Assembly (NCBI GenBank): GCA_041658565.1
Contig: JBAZZY010000003.1
Coordinates: 1 to 64,000 of the forward strand
Direction of reading: 5' to 3'
Source: Actinomycetota bacterium
GTDB taxonomy: Bacteria; Actinomycetota; AC-67
DNA: 64,000 nucleotides
Shown here piece by piece: positions 22,980 to 31,428 of this stretch. A program made the position numbers and the translations under genes. Under the pieces are notes generated by a model. The model was given only the letters and a program-made list of their open reading frames with translations. It was not told the DNA's origin and did not search any database. Every line of letters begins with the position of its first letter. Within the stretch, counting starts at the first letter, position 1.

Positions 22980-23685
22980 CGCTGGTTTGACGGTGCCGGT
23001 CGTCGGGCGGTTCCACCAGCACGGCCAGCGGCACGTCTCGGCGCGGTTGTGGGAGGCGGTGGGTCAAGACAAGCGCAGCTTTGATGTGTTGCGTCGCCGG
23101 GCGTCGACCTATCTGCAAAACGCCGCGCCGAACCTGTGGAGGGCCGCTGGGTGCCGGCGCACCTTCGCCGAGGCCGCGTGTTCATCCGGGTTTCCGCAGT
23201 GGTCGAGAAGCATCTGCCATCTCCGCGAGTGAGACCTGAACCTGATCAGGCAGCTCGATGCGACGCTTCCTTGCGCAGTCCCCCAAGTGCCGCTTGTCGG
23301 TCGGTAGGATCGCGATGGAGCTGGCGCGTACGCTCTGCGTGCGCATCCCGAGTGCTTCCCTCGCGGCGTCCGTCGCTCCACTCGACGTGCACATCTGGCA
23401 GGACGGCAGTGAATCGAGGCTGGTTCGCATTCAGGGAGGTTAGGCCCTTTATCCTCTCGTATGTGAACGGCCCCTGCCGCCTCGCGTACGGATGAGGGCG
23501 TTATACGACGGCGGCCGAAATCATACGGACCCCTCGGAAGCTACTCGAAACAGAACCCGGCCAGGAATCCGAGCCGTGCGCTCCCGGCTGGGGGAGGAGC
23601 CCAGTGCGGGGGTTCGCGTGCGGTGCGGGCGGGTCAATGCCCTGGCTGGGCTAAACTTCGTAAGGGGGTGTTCGGCTGGCCGTTC
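22980..23685. other. About 700 bp without a supported gene
   Basis: Several short frames exist on both strands, but none has a ribosome site, a recognisable motif or the codon pattern of its neighbours. The stretch has lower coding character than the rest of the window and probably holds decayed gene fragments left by turnover around the restriction-modification operon. Confidence 0.4.
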
Positions 23686-23714
23686 TTGAAGTCGAACAGG
23701 TGTTCGAGTAGCGT
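23686..23714 (+). promoter_or_regulatory. Promoter of the restriction-modification operon
   Basis: TTGAAG (23686-23691) and TAGCGT (23709-23714) are separated by exactly 17 bases. The expected transcription start near 23721 is just before the CTGGAGG ribosome site (23724-23730) of the methyltransferase gene. Confidence 0.5.
23692..23707. promoter_or_regulatory. LexA (SOS) box TCGAACAGGTGTTCGA
   Basis: The 16 bases are a perfect match to the actinobacterial/mycobacterial SOS box TCGAAC-N4-GTTCGA. They fill the spacer between the -35 and -10 elements in front of the methyltransferase gene, where bound LexA would block RNA polymerase. This makes DNA-damage induction of the operon likely. LexA itself is not in the window. 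Confidence 0.7.
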
Positions 23715-23738
23715 AACAGCCCACTGGAGGAAGTACGC

Positions 23739-25505
23739 GTGGTGCGACCTGCGAGGACACTGCTCAGACCGGTTGAGTTGCAGTTGGACCTTGGCTGGAC
23801 TGAGCAAGCCGCCGAGGCCGACAGCACCGGCTCCGTCGTCGTTGTGGAACGCGATGCGATCGAGCTTCCCGCCGAGCCCAGGGGAGTTGTGTACACCAAG
23901 CCCTGGGTTGTCGAGTTGATTCTCGATCTTGCCGGCTATCGCCCAGAGGTCGATCTGGCGGATCTCCACGCGGTGGAGCCTTCGGCCGGGGAAGGCGCCT
24001 TCCTCGTCCCGATGATTCGGCGGTTGCTTGCTTCGCTCGAAGCCCACGGGCGCCCGCTTGACGATGCGGCAGGAGCCTTGCGCGCGTACGAGCTTGATTC
24101 GGAGGCGGGCCGGCGTGCGGTCGCGGCTGCCGTGCGCACATTGCTTGACCACGGCGTCGGTCGCGAGGACGCCGACCGTATCGCGCAAGGCTGGGTGCAC
24201 GTGGGCGACTACCTGTTGGACTCGAGAGACGCTCGACGGCCTGATGTCGTGGTGGGCAATCCGCCGTACATTCGATACGACGACATCCCCGAGGATGTGC
24301 TCAGTTGTTACCGGGCTCTTTACCCCACCATGGTTGGCCGCGGGGACATCTACATTGGATTCATGGAAGCCGCGATCCGAACTCTCAAGCCCGGGGGAGT
24401 GCTCGCCTTCATCTGCGCCGACAGATGGATGCGTTCTGCCTACGGCGTGGAGTTGCGGCGGTTGATCACGTCCGCGTGCGGCGTCGAGGCGGTGATCGAG
24501 ATGCACAACGCCCCTGCCTTCGAGGACGAGGTCGCGGCCTACCCGGCGGTTGCGGTTATCAGGCGTGGACCGCAACGTGGGGCGCTGATTGCAAGCGCAG
24601 GACCCGATGCTGGGGGGTCGTTGCCGGGGATGGCTTTGGCCGACGCCATTCGAAGCGCAGCGCACGATAAGAGCCGGGCAGTTCCCGGGTTCAGCGTTGC
24701 CAAGGTGGATGCGTGGTTCAGCGGTAGTGCCCCGTGGCCGGCCCTGGAACCGCATCAGCTCGAACTTTTGCAGTACCTCGAAGCCAACTTCGCGCCCCTC
24801 GAAGATCCCGTTACCGGAACGAAGATTGGCATCGGTGTCGCCAGCGGCGCCGACCGCGTGTACATCACCAAGGACGCCGATGTGGTCGAGGATGATCGCC
24901 TGCTTCCGCTGGCGATGGCCGCCGACACGCGCGAGGGCGCCGTCAAGTGGTCGGGGAACTATCTAGTGAATCCGTGGACTCGTCACGGTGATCTTGTGCA
25001 GTTGGAGGATTACCCGAGGCTTCGCGCCTATTTCGAAGGTCGCGCGCCCGAACTTCGCAGGCGCAATATCGCTCAACGCCGACCTCGGGATTGGTATCGC
25101 ACGATCGATAAAGTCAACGCCGAACTCCTGGGCCGGCCGAAGCTCTACTTCCCAGACATGAAGATGTCGAGCAATCCAACCCTTGATGACGGCAGGACCT
25201 ACCCGCATCACAACCTCTATTACCTCACCTCAGATGGCTGGGATCTCGAAGTACTCGGCGGCTTGTTGCTTTCGCGCGTTGCGCAGATATTTATCGAGGC
25301 CTACTGCGTCAAGATGCGCGGCGGCACGCTGCGCTTCCAGGCGCAGTATCTGCGTCGGATTCGAGTTCCGGAGCCGTTTGCCATTGTCGACGACGTTTCG
25401 GATCGACTGCGCGCAGCTTTTTGGAGCCGGGATGCAAGCGCGGCTACGTCGGCAGCAATCGATGCGTACGGGATTGGGCATCTGGCCGGGGCTCTCGGGT
25501 GTTAG
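23739..25505 (+). CDS. Type II N6-adenine DNA methyltransferase (PaeR7I/XhoI-like system)
   Basis: This methylase would protect host DNA by methylating adenine in the site cut by the nuclease encoded next. The 588-residue chain has S-adenosylmethionine motif I 'LHAVEPSAGEGAFLVPMI' and catalytic motif IV 'PDVVVGNPPYIRYDDIP' (NPPY, amino-methyltransferase), in the order of gamma-class enzymes. The large C-terminal part, with 'KLYFPDMKMSSNPTLDDGRTYPHHNLYYLTSDGWDLEVLGGLLLSR' and 'YCVKMRGGTLRFQAQYLRRIRVPEP', is the target recognition region of such Eco57I/PaeR7I-like methylases. The start is GTG 23739, eight bases after CTGGAGG. The stop overlaps the nuclease start. Confidence 0.9.
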   Translation: MVRPARTLLRPVELQLDLGWTEQAAEADSTGSVVVVERDAIELPAEPRGVVYTKPWVVELILDLAGYRPEVDLADLHAVEPSAGEGAFLVPMIRRLLASLEAHGRPLDDAAGALRAYELDSEAGRRAVAAAVRTLLDHGVGREDADRIAQGWVHVGDYLLDSRDARRPDVVVGNPPYIRYDDIPEDVLSCYRALYPTMVGRGDIYIGFMEAAIRTLKPGGVLAFICADRWMRSAYGVELRRLITSACGVEAVIEMHNAPAFEDEVAAYPAVAVIRRGPQRGALIASAGPDAGGSLPGMALADAIRSAAHDKSRAVPGFSVAKVDAWFSGSAPWPALEPHQLELLQYLEANFAPLEDPVTGTKIGIGVASGADRVYITKDADVVEDDRLLPLAMAADTREGAVKWSGNYLVNPWTRHGDLVQLEDYPRLRAYFEGRAPELRRRNIAQRRPRDWYRTIDKVNAELLGRPKLYFPDMKMSSNPTLDDGRTYPHHNLYYLTSDGWDLEVLGGLLLSRVAQIFIEAYCVKMRGGTLRFQAQYLRRIRVPEPFAIVDDVSDRLRAAFWSRDASAATSAAIDAYGIGHLAGALGC

Positions 25506-26218
25506 CGGATCTCGACGAGCGATTCCAAGAGGCTGTGGGGGCCTTCTGGAATGCGCGCGGCCGGCAACAGCAGAAACAGATCGAGGGCGGCAAGGTTGAC
25601 GCAGGGACGCGCGGCGCCGTCACCGGCGGCACGCAGATGGGTGGGTTCGAGGCTCTACTGGCGGACGTCCTTGTGCACGCGGGACTTGATCGTTCAGACA
25701 TCAGGGTGCGGACGGCGCTTGAGCTTCCCGGGTATTACCGGCCCGAGAAGAAGTGGGATCTGCTCGTAGTTGTCGAGGGCCGTCTGCTCGTCGCCGTGGA
25801 ATTCAAGTCTCAAGTCGGCCCGAGCTTCGGTAACAACTTCAACAATCGCACCGAAGAAGCGATCGGCAACGCCGAGGATCTCTGGACGGCGTACAGAGAA
25901 GGACGGTTTGGGAAGCACCAAGCACCTTTCCTCGGCTACTTCTTTCTCCTCGAGGACTGCGAGAAGGTTCACGCGCCGGTAGCGAACGTCGAGCCGCACT
26001 TCGAAGTCGATCCGGCGTTCAGGGGTGCGTCGTACGCCGAGCGTTACCAGGTGCTTTGCGAGCGCCTCGTGCTCGAACGCAAGTACACCGCGGCGTGTTT
26101 AGCCCTGGCGACCAACGAACATCCCACCCGCGTTAGTTTCCCAACCGAGCCCCTCGCATTTCGCCGGCTTGCCGCAGCCGCCGAGGGTCACGTAAGGGCG
26201 TTTCTCTCTTCCAGATAG
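25499..26218 (+). CDS. PaeR7I/XhoI-family type II restriction endonuclease
   Basis: This is the nuclease partner of the methylase, expected to cut CTCGAG if the specificity follows the PaeR7I/XhoI family. The 239-residue length is close to PaeR7I. Recognisable segments are 'FWNARGRQQQKQIEGGKVDAGTRGAVTGGTQM' near residue 15, the likely catalytic core 'KKWDLLVVVEGRLLVAVEFKSQVGPSFGNNFNNR' with the D...E-x-K pattern of PD-(D/E)XK nucleases, and 'NVEPHFEVDPAFRGASYAERYQVLCERLVLERKYTAACLALAT'. The start is GTG 25499, inside the last codons of the methylase, so nuclease synthesis is coupled to methylase translation. The frame is intact. Confidence 0.88.
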   Translation: MLADLDERFQEAVGAFWNARGRQQQKQIEGGKVDAGTRGAVTGGTQMGGFEALLADVLVHAGLDRSDIRVRTALELPGYYRPEKKWDLLVVVEGRLLVAVEFKSQVGPSFGNNFNNRTEEAIGNAEDLWTAYREGRFGKHQAPFLGYFFLLEDCEKVHAPVANVEPHFEVDPAFRGASYAERYQVLCERLVLERKYTAACLALATNEHPTRVSFPTEPLAFRRLAAAAEGHVRAFLSSR

Positions 26219-26354
26219 TCGACGGGGCCTTCTGATGAGGCGGGACGCACGGCTCCCCGAAGGCGCGCCGCTCGCCGCTTGTGAACTCCAGCCCGGCGGT
26301 GCAACGCTGACTTGGACCGCGTGAGGCATCGGTATCCCGACGGGCCGGGGGACC

Positions 26355-26492
26355 GGTATTGGTTGGCGCGGGTCGCTGTACTACCAGACGACCTCGGAGA
26401 AGTTCGACCGTCTGACCCGCCAGCCGATGGTGTTCGAGCACGAGATGGACGAGTCCGGCAAGAGCGAGGGCAAGATCTACGAGTGGAAGTAG
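26355..26492 (+). pseudogene. C-terminal remnant of an unidentified gene
   Basis: In this frame the sequence reads 'YYQTTSEKFDRLTRQPMVFEHEMDESGK' and ends KIYEWK before a TAG. It looks like the intact end of a small conserved protein with good codon use. No start codon or upstream part is present in frame; the sequence to the left belongs to another frame and then to the nuclease gene. I read it as the stump of a gene cut when the restriction-modification operon moved in or a neighbouring deletion occurred. The family is not identified. Confidence 0.45.
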
Positions 26493-26495
26493 GCC

Positions 26496-29456
26496 TTACG
26501 CCCCGTACTCCGCGCGCTCGATCAACTCGATCTGCATGTCGCGGTTGAGGGTCACGAAGTAGGCGTTGTACCCCGAGATCCGCACGAGCAGATCCCTGTA
26601 GTTCTCGGGGTGCGCCATCGCGTCGCGCAGCGTGTCTGAACTGACCACGTTGAGTTGCATCTGCATGCCGCCCATCTCGAAGTAGCCGCGCGCGTACGCC
26701 GCCATGTTCGAGACTGAGCGCTCGTGCGGGTCGCTCGCCGATGGGACGTACTTGACGTTGAAGGCCATGTTGTTGTCGTTGGACAGCGGGTCGAGCATGG
26801 CGACGTCGCGCAGGTTGTCGAGCAGGTTCGGCGAAGCCCCCGGCGACGGGGTGAGACCGGGGGTGAAGGCCTTGCCGGCGCGCCGCCCTGAGGGCAGCGC
26901 GCCCGTCAGGCTTCCGAACGCGACGTGGTTGGACATCGACCAGAACCCGGTCGTGTAGATGCCGCCGCGGAAGTTGCGGTGTTCGGCGAAGATCCCGTGC
27001 GTCACGCTCTGGATGCGCTGTGCCATCTTGAGCGCGTCGGCGTCGCCCGAGCCGAACTTGGGAGCCTTGTTGTCGATCATGGCGTGGATGTTCTCGTACC
27101 CGACGAAGTCGGCACGCAATGCGTCCAGCAGTTCGCCGAATCCGATCAGTTTCTCATCGTAGACCAGATGCTTGATCGCCATCATCGAGTCCACGTTGTC
27201 AGCAAGTCCGATGCAGGCCGCTCCGGACGTGTTGTACTTCGCTCCTCCGACGGTGACGTCTTTGCCCGAGCGAATGGTGCCATCGATGAGCGAGGACAGC
27301 AGAGGTGTCGGACGCAGGTCTGCGTGCGCGGCGCCCAGGACGTTGTTGTATTCGATGGCTTGTTCGGCGAGGAAACGCAGTTGCGTGGTGTAGGCGGCGA
27401 AGAAGTCGTCGAAGGTGGGGAAGGCTCCGGCTGCCGGATCGCCGGTCGAGGGGCCGACCTTCCAGTCCATGAGCGGGTGCAATCCGTCGTAGAGCGCCAT
27501 TTCCAGCGCGGCGACGAGGTTGAACATCATGCAGTTTGTGTGCCCGATGTGCTTGCCCGACACGGTCGGCTCGACACAGCCGGTCGCCGACCAGTCGCGC
27601 CGGTCCTCGAGTTCGTACCCGAGATGCTCGATCGAGGCCAGGATGGTCTCGTCGCAGTGCATGGACGGTGTTGCCGTCGTGATCAGGTTCACCTCGCACA
27701 ATCGCTTGAGGTAGGCATCGCTGTTCTCTTTGTAACTGAACCGCGCGTTCACGTTCGGGTCACGCAACTTCAGCATCTCGGTGACCTTTAAGAACACGTA
27801 GGTCATGTCGCACACGGCCGAGGATCCGTCGCGCGCAAGGCCGCCGAGCGTGATCGCCTGGTCGGAAGAACTTCCACCGAACAGGTAGTTGCCGATGTCG
27901 GGAACCAGCGGCAGGTGATCGGTGAGGCGCATGTAGAAGCAGCCGATCAACTCGACCGCGTTGCGCACGTACTCCTCGCGCGCGCCGGCGTCGGAGAGCT
28001 TTGCCATGTCGGCCTCGAAGAAGGGCTGCAGCCACACGTCCAGGCGCCCGATCGACAGCCCGGCGTTGGTGTTCTCCATGTGCAGCCCGATCCACACCAG
28101 CCACATCGCCTGGACGGCTTCGAACAAGGTGCGAGCAGGGTGCTCGGGAACGCGCGCGCACGCCTCGGCGATCGCGCGCAACTCCGCCGCGCGCGCCGGG
28201 TCGGTGCATGCGTCGGCTTCGGCGCGCGCCTGCGCGGCGATGTTGCGCGCGTAGGCGATCACGCCTTCAAGGGTCTGTTGCATCGCCTGCAATGTGATGC
28301 GCTTGGATTCGTCGGCGCCGGCGATCTCACGGTCGATCTCCTCGATGATGCCGCGCGCGCCGACGGCGAAGAGCTTGGGGTAGTCGGCGATTGTGTGCGA
28401 AAGCGCTGCGGTCTTCCAGGCGAAGTAGACGGCGAAGCGACCGTCGAGTTGTTGGTACAGGGGCTCGTCGTGGCGGTCGCGCACCCATTCACGGAAGTTG
28501 CGGCTCGCCCAGTAGGGGAAGACGTCTTGGTGCAGGGTTAGCACGGTCTCCTCGGAGACGTCGTACGGGTTCAGCATGCGGTCGGCGGCGCTCAGCAATT
28601 CGCCCCAAATCATGGTGCCGTGAGAGTCGGGGTAGATGACCACGCCGACGTCCTTCGCCGTGGTGGTCCCGCCGAGCAGGTCGCCCGAGCGAATGATGGG
28701 CTTGCGACTCTCCATGAGGTGGCGCAGAGCGAGGGCTTGGCGCATCACCGGGTTCCATGGCTTGCCGTCGCGGTCGGTCTCGAAACCGTTGTCGCGGAAC
28801 CACTGGGTCAACAACGCCGGGCGTTCGGCGCAGATCTCGGGCTTCTTGGTGAAGTGGAAGTCGAGGAAGTCCTTCAGGCGAGGGAAGTCATCGAGTGAGA
28901 AGCGAGCAAGGTTCGGTTCGTCCAACCACTTCACCTTGTCGGCCGGCGCGGCGGTGATGAAGTTGGGAGCAGGCTTGGGAGCGGACCCGTTTGTCGAAAC
29001 CGGCGAAGGGGTTCCGGCGCGCTCTTGGCGTTGCTTAGCCAGTGCCTTCGCCGTGCGCTTGCGCAGCAATAGAGAGTTGTAGAAGTTGAACAGCGAGAGG
29101 TAAGTGAGGTTGCCCGAGGTGCGCATGCGTCCGCGCATCAGCAACAGCAGCACCTCATTCGGCGTCGCTGCGAGCATTTCCTTGACCGCGTCGTCGTCGT
29201 GGAAGATCAGCGTTGTCGTGGGGGAGCGAACGCCCGCGCGCACCGACAGCCGTCCATCCTTGAATTGCAGCGTCTGGGAAACCGAGTCGGACTCGGTGCG
29301 AAACCCGACGGAGAAGTTGATCCATCCGTCGCGTCCACGCAGATACTTGCGAAGCGATGGGCGGGTGTTGAAGGAAACGGCCATCGCGCGTAGCAGTACT
29401 GCGGCGAGCAGGTTCGTGCGGGATCGCACGTTGGTTGCCTTCGACATCTGAGTCAT
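26496..29456 (-). CDS. Glycyl radical enzyme with N-terminal SCP2-like domain
   Basis: This 986-residue, anaerobic-type radical enzyme has two parts. Residues about 28-140 ('NTRPSLRKYLRGRDGWINFSVGFRT', 'DGRLSVRAGVRSPTTTLIFHDDDAVKEML', 'LLLLMRGRMRTSGNLTYLSLF') look like an SCP2 sterol/lipid-carrier domain. From about 190 it is a pyruvate-formate-lyase-like barrel with the active-site Cys627 and Glu629 in 'SATGCVEPTV', and the radical Gly962 in 'VRISGYNAYFV'. A single Cys with C-x-E fits dehydratase/lyase types (CutC, diol dehydratase) better than true pyruvate formate-lyase. No activating radical SAM enzyme is in the window. It lies downstream of tetR, 74 bases apart. The substrate is unknown. 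Confidence 0.85.
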   Translation of the reverse strand: MTQMSKATNVRSRTNLLAAVLLRAMAVSFNTRPSLRKYLRGRDGWINFSVGFRTESDSVSQTLQFKDGRLSVRAGVRSPTTTLIFHDDDAVKEMLAATPNEVLLLLMRGRMRTSGNLTYLSLFNFYNSLLLRKRTAKALAKQRQERAGTPSPVSTNGSAPKPAPNFITAAPADKVKWLDEPNLARFSLDDFPRLKDFLDFHFTKKPEICAERPALLTQWFRDNGFETDRDGKPWNPVMRQALALRHLMESRKPIIRSGDLLGGTTTAKDVGVVIYPDSHGTMIWGELLSAADRMLNPYDVSEETVLTLHQDVFPYWASRNFREWVRDRHDEPLYQQLDGRFAVYFAWKTAALSHTIADYPKLFAVGARGIIEEIDREIAGADESKRITLQAMQQTLEGVIAYARNIAAQARAEADACTDPARAAELRAIAEACARVPEHPARTLFEAVQAMWLVWIGLHMENTNAGLSIGRLDVWLQPFFEADMAKLSDAGAREEYVRNAVELIGCFYMRLTDHLPLVPDIGNYLFGGSSSDQAITLGGLARDGSSAVCDMTYVFLKVTEMLKLRDPNVNARFSYKENSDAYLKRLCEVNLITTATPSMHCDETILASIEHLGYELEDRRDWSATGCVEPTVSGKHIGHTNCMMFNLVAALEMALYDGLHPLMDWKVGPSTGDPAAGAFPTFDDFFAAYTTQLRFLAEQAIEYNNVLGAAHADLRPTPLLSSLIDGTIRSGKDVTVGGAKYNTSGAACIGLADNVDSMMAIKHLVYDEKLIGFGELLDALRADFVGYENIHAMIDNKAPKFGSGDADALKMAQRIQSVTHGIFAEHRNFRGGIYTTGFWSMSNHVAFGSLTGALPSGRRAGKAFTPGLTPSPGASPNLLDNLRDVAMLDPLSNDNNMAFNVKYVPSASDPHERSVSNMAAYARGYFEMGGMQMQLNVVSSDTLRDAMAHPENYRDLLVRISGYNAYFVTLNRDMQIELIERAEYGA

Positions 29457-29530
29457 GGCTCCCCCAGCATTGGTAATCCGCGCTCTCGTGTCCGAATTCT
29501 ACCAGTCCGCAAAATCGGGCCGTCTTCCGG

Positions 29531-30112
29531 TTACGACAGGGCGCGCGCCAGCGTCGCGATGGTTTGGATCAACTCGTCGACTTCTTGATCGACCACACCC
29601 ACGAAAGCGTCCATCGCGGCCCCCTGGATCGCCCAGATCACGAGGTTGACGATCCCCGGCGTCGCAAGGCCTTGGGGCAGGACGCCGGCGGCCAAGGTTA
29701 CGTTGGCCGCGGTGTTGCGCTCCAAGACCGGCCGCAGGGCTTCCCGCAGGGCGGGGTCCGTTCGCGCGGCCATCACCAGTTCGTACGAAGCTGTCATGGA
29801 CGGAAGGCGGAACACGTCCCACAAAGCCCGCACGCTTGCGGCGACGGCGTCGGTGGCTTCGCCTGCGCTCTCTAGGCGTGCGCGCACGACTTCTCGCACA
29901 TCGTCGTAGAGCGCTTCGGCTGCGTCGGCGAATAGGTCGGCTTTGGTGGGGTAGTGGCGGAAAAGAGCCCCTTGGGAGCAGCCGGCGCGCGCGGCGATGT
30001 CGGCCGTTGTGGCGCCCGCGTATCCACGTTCAGCCAGGCTTTCGATCGCGGCCGCGCACAGGCGCGCGCGGGTCGCAGCGCTTCGCTCGGTCTGGGTCCT
30101 TCTCTGCGCCAC
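29531..30112 (-). CDS. TetR-family transcriptional regulator
   Basis: This 193-residue repressor has the N-terminal helix-turn-helix in 'ARLCAAAIESLAERGYAGATTADIAARAGCSQGALFRHYPTKADLFADAAEALYDDVREVV' (residues 17-77), a standard TetR signature. The all-helical C-terminal domain presumably binds a small ligand. It starts with GTG 30112 after GGAAGGAAAC. It is divergent from the saccharopine-dehydrogenase-like gene, with a clear dyad operator in between, and is followed by the glycyl radical enzyme gene on the same strand. It probably controls both arms of the locus in response to the substrate or a CoA/lipid intermediate. Confidence 0.88.
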   Translation of the reverse strand: MAQRRTQTERSAATRARLCAAAIESLAERGYAGATTADIAARAGCSQGALFRHYPTKADLFADAAEALYDDVREVVRARLESAGEATDAVAASVRALWDVFRLPSMTASYELVMAARTDPALREALRPVLERNTAANVTLAAGVLPQGLATPGIVNLVIWAIQGAAMDAFVGVVDQEVDELIQTIATLARALS

Positions 30113-30138
30113 GGGGTTTCCTTCCCGGTCCTATGTTT

Positions 30139-30158
30139 GATAGTGTGCGCTCGCTATC
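30139..30158. promoter_or_regulatory. Probable TetR operator in the divergent region
   Basis: GATAG and CTATC flank a GCGC centre, and 16 of 20 positions are dyad-symmetric (GATAG-n-G-n-GCGC-n-C-n-CTATC). The site lies between the divergent starts of tetR (30112) and the oxidoreductase gene (30209). It falls between a TTGATA at 30137 and a weak TAGCAA at 30160, so bound repressor would block that promoter. Confidence 0.6.
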
Positions 30159-30208
30159 TTAGCAAACGCGAGCTTGTGCCGGGTAGACCGGCGGGATCTG
30201 GAGGGGTC

Positions 30209-31417
30209 ATGGCGACGAAAGTGGTGGTCCTGGGTGGGGCCGGAGCGGTGGGCAGTCAGGCCGTGCGCACGCTGGCCGAACACGGCGGCTTCGACGAAGT
30301 CGTGATCGCCGACTGGAACCTGGCGCGCGCGCAGGAACTCGCCACCGAGATCGGGCGCGCGGGGGTCACGGCCGCGGGCGTTGACGTGATGGATCCCGAC
30401 GGCGTTGCGAACCTCGTCCGAGGCAGCGACATCGTCTTGAACTGCGTCGGTCCCTTCTACCGCAGTGTCAAGACCGTTCTGTCGACCGTGCTGGATCTGG
30501 GCATCAACTACGTGGACGTCTGCGACGACGTGGATGTGACCAACGAGATCCTCGAGTGGGACGCGCGCGCTAAGGCCGCCGGCGTCACCGCGCTGATCGG
30601 CATGGGCTCCTCTCCCGGCGTCACCAACTTGTTCGCGAAGTTCGTCGTCGACCAGATGCTGGACGAGTGCGAGACGGTGGACATCTTCCACACTCACGGC
30701 GGCGAGCCGATCGAGGGCCCCGGTGTCATCGGCCATCGCTTCCACTGCATGTCCATCGACATTCCGATGTTCCTCGAAGGCGAGTTGCGTACGGTGAAGT
30801 ACTTCGAGCCCGATGGGATCGCACTGCGTCAGACCTTCGATTTCCCGCTGGTTGGAGACGGAATACCCGTGTTTCCGTACCCGCACCCCGAGCAACTCAC
30901 GCTCCCGCGATTCATCAAACTGCAGCGCGTGACCAACAAGGGCTCGGTTCTTCCGATTCCGTATTACGAGCTGACGGCAGAGATGTGTCGCCTGGGGCTC
31001 AGCAGCAAGGACCCGGTGTCGGTCGGCGATCAGTCGGTGGTTCCTTACGACTTCGCAACTGCGTTCCTGATCCGCGAGCGCGACCGGATTCTGGCCGAGA
31101 CGAACTTCGGCGAGCAGCGTGGATGCATCTCGGTCGTGGTCACCGGAAAGAAGGACGGCGAGCCACGCGAATTTCGGTTGCACATGGCGTCTGCGAGCAA
31201 GGCGTTGGGCGAAGGCACCGGGATTCCGGCGGCGATCGGTACGATGCTCGTCCACCGCGGCAAGGCATCGTCCGCAGGGGTTTTGCCGCCTGAGGCGCTG
31301 CTAGACGCAACCGATTTCCTTGGATTGGTCGCACAGTTGCCGTCGCTGACTTCGTCGGCAAGCACGTTCATCGAAGAGGTTCTGCCGGACGGCACCGTGA
31401 AGCAGATGCCTCTGTAG
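30209..31417 (+). CDS. Saccharopine dehydrogenase-like NAD(P)-dependent oxidoreductase
   Basis: This is a 402-residue protein with an N-terminal Rossmann fold ('KVVVLGGAGAVGSQAVRTLAEHGGFDEVVIADWNLARAQELA', G-x-G-x-x-G) and 'DIVLNCVGPFYRSVKTVLSTVLDLGINYVDVCDD', typical of the saccharopine dehydrogenase NADP-binding family. The C-terminal domain includes 'GMGSSPGVTNLFAKFVVD' and 'HTHGGEPIEGPGVIGHRFHCMSIDIPMFLEG'. True lysine-pathway function is unlikely given the context beside a glycyl radical enzyme and a sugar-type kinase; it may oxidise or reduce a hydroxy/keto or amino intermediate. Start ATG 30209 follows GGAGGGG. It is followed after 11 bases by the FGGY kinase, so it is co-transcribed. 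Confidence 0.82.
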   Translation: MATKVVVLGGAGAVGSQAVRTLAEHGGFDEVVIADWNLARAQELATEIGRAGVTAAGVDVMDPDGVANLVRGSDIVLNCVGPFYRSVKTVLSTVLDLGINYVDVCDDVDVTNEILEWDARAKAAGVTALIGMGSSPGVTNLFAKFVVDQMLDECETVDIFHTHGGEPIEGPGVIGHRFHCMSIDIPMFLEGELRTVKYFEPDGIALRQTFDFPLVGDGIPVFPYPHPEQLTLPRFIKLQRVTNKGSVLPIPYYELTAEMCRLGLSSKDPVSVGDQSVVPYDFATAFLIRERDRILAETNFGEQRGCISVVVTGKKDGEPREFRLHMASASKALGEGTGIPAAIGTMLVHRGKASSAGVLPPEALLDATDFLGLVAQLPSLTSSASTFIEEVLPDGTVKQMPL

Positions 31418-31428
31418 GGGAGCGGCCG

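Noticed and set aside
26496..29456. Pyruvate formate-lyase
   Set aside because: Pyruvate formate-lyase uses two adjacent cysteines; this protein has a single Cys with Glu two residues on, as in dehydratases and lyases of the superfamily.
30209..31417. Lysine-pathway saccharopine dehydrogenase
   Set aside because: Only the NADP-binding family is supported; there is no lysine gene nearby and the context is a catabolic locus.
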